A stretch of DNA of 34,686 bases. Origin: Verrucomicrobiota bacterium (GTDB lineage Bacteria > Verrucomicrobiota > Verrucomicrobiia > Limisphaerales > PALSA-1396). The stretch covers positions 1 to 34,686 of the forward strand of contig JACQFP010000067.1 in NCBI GenBank assembly GCA_016200005.1. The letters are read 5' to 3'. This document shows, piece after piece, positions 34,175-34,686 of the stretch (position 1 is the first letter of the stretch; each line of letters opens with the position of its first letter). The translations under genes were made by a program, and so were the position numbers. Under the pieces are notes generated by a model. The model did no database searches. It had not been told where the DNA came from and worked only from the letters and a program-made list of their open reading frames with translations.

Positions 34175-34400
34175 TTACAACTTCAAATCCGCATCCGTCA
34201 CCGCGCCGAGTGAGGCGCTCGTGACGTGGGCGGCGTATTTGGCGAGCACGCCGCGGGTGTAGCGGGGCGCGGGTTTCTTCCACGCTTTCTTGCGCTTCTT
34301 CAATTCGACGGATGGGACTTCGAGCGTCAACTCCCGCTCCTCCTCGTCGATCATGATCGAATCGCCGTTCGTCACGAGGGCAATCGCGCCGCGATGCGAC
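34175..34400 (-). pseudogene. ilvD: C-terminal remnant of dihydroxy-acid dehydratase
   Basis: The last 75 or so codons match the end of IlvD, an Fe-S enzyme of branched-chain amino acid synthesis. [20 protein letters not shown] and [21 protein letters not shown], ending in GAVTD, are visible. The roughly 500 residues carrying the cluster-binding cysteines and active site are missing. Upstream of about 34400 the frame turns into an unrelated Arg/Ser-rich sequence that is antisense or out of frame to the small gene at 34401-34613. The fragment is well conserved, so the truncation is probably recent. It lies 28 bases upstream of the HEPN gene. Confidence 0.8.
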
Positions 34401-34613
34401 TCATGCGGTCGCCGGTTCTGCACGGGCGAGGGCCGCTTCAAAGACACCGAACAGCTTCTCCTTCTGGCTGGCGACCGGTTTCTGAGGATCGAGCTTCTTT
34501 TCCAATACAAGTCCCGATCGAGGTTCGGTCAAACGCAATAACCTATCCCCCCCGACCAATTGAATCAGGTCAATCTGGATGTTCTTGCGGTCAACCATAG
34601 CCATATTTTTCAT
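34401..34613 (-). CDS. Small protein of unknown function
   Basis: A 70-residue protein ([12 protein letters not shown]...). [20 protein letters not shown] suggests two beta-strands, followed by a helix near [17 protein letters not shown] do not recognise a family. Its ATG overlaps the stop of the upstream gene (ATGA at 34610-34613), which supports real translation. ATG codons at residues 4 and 6 are alternative starts. The ilvD remnant begins at its stop codon. It is probably cytoplasmic, with no signal or membrane segment. Confidence 0.6.
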   Translation of the reverse strand: MKNMAMVDRKNIQIDLIQLVGGDRLLRLTEPRSGLVLEKKLDPQKPVASQKEKLFGVFEAALARAEPATA

Positions 34614-34686
34614 GCGACCAGCAGTCGTCCGCGCGGTTGCGGGATTTCTTTTCCGTCATCCTTCGCGGTCTTGATCCAGAATTTGA
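34610..34686 (-). CDS. C-terminal end of a gene cut by the window edge
   Basis: The last 24 codons, reading KFWIKTAKDDGKEIPQPRGR and ending LLVA, then TGA. The stop overlaps the ATG of the small gene at 34401-34613, and the charged, protein-like composition supports a real frame. The family cannot be told from this piece. Confidence 0.5.
   Translation of the reverse strand, partial: KFWIKTAKDDGKEIPQPRGRLLVA

Overview
The window looks like a bacterial chromosome of the phylum Verrucomicrobiota, probably a soil or freshwater Pedosphaera/Limisphaera-type lineage. This is inferred from moderately high GC content, very dense two-component signalling genes, and intergenic spacers packed with short palindromic repeats. 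No taxonomic marker gene here settles it.

Region 1 (about 87-14402, all minus strand) reads as one long, tightly coupled operon. In transcription order it encodes a PAS fragment, CheW, a CheR with C-terminal tetratricopeptide repeats (TPR), a second CheW, a CHASE3-type chemoreceptor, a CheA fused to a receiver domain, CheB, a receiver-histidine kinase, a six-PAS histidine kinase, two single-domain receivers and a second receiver-histidine kinase. The core set (MCP, CheW, CheR-TPR, CheW, CheA-REC, CheB) has the parts list of the Wsp-type alternative chemosensory pathway. No diguanylate cyclase follows; the place of the output gene is taken by kinases and CheY-like receivers. Five junctions are 4-base ATGA overlaps. 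The two receiver-kinases share almost identical kinase halves, and the large kinase carries a four-fold tandem PAS repeat.

Region 2 (14743-22064, minus strand) holds more signalling genes separated by repeat-rich spacers: a lone receiver, a NarL-type regulator with a large receiver/5xPAS/NarX-type kinase, an unusual XRE-receiver fusion, a decayed copy of the Region 1 kinase junction, and a membrane protein ending in a double-CxxC module.

Region 3 (22289-33000) has a small XRE regulator, tRNA-Leu(CAG), a protein with two GNAT-like halves and a cyclic-nucleotide-binding domain, a DEDD exonuclease-like protein, a DUF2127 membrane protein, glycyl-tRNA synthetase (carrying an in-frame palindromic repeat insertion), an alpha/beta hydrolase, a secreted CehA/McbA-like metallohydrolase and thioredoxin reductase.

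Region 4 (33133-34686) is visibly AT-richer at first. It holds a HEPN-domain protein and a small Cas2/SinR-like protein in a zero-gap pair, then a C-terminal remnant of ilvD, a small unknown protein and the tail of a gene cut by the window edge.

The spacers contain several distinct families of multi-hairpin repeats. One family, with three copies, keeps the same stem lengths while changing both sides of the stems. Another copy sits inside glyS, and one element is split by a different element. These repeats and the rebuilt chemosensory operon are the most interesting parts of the window.
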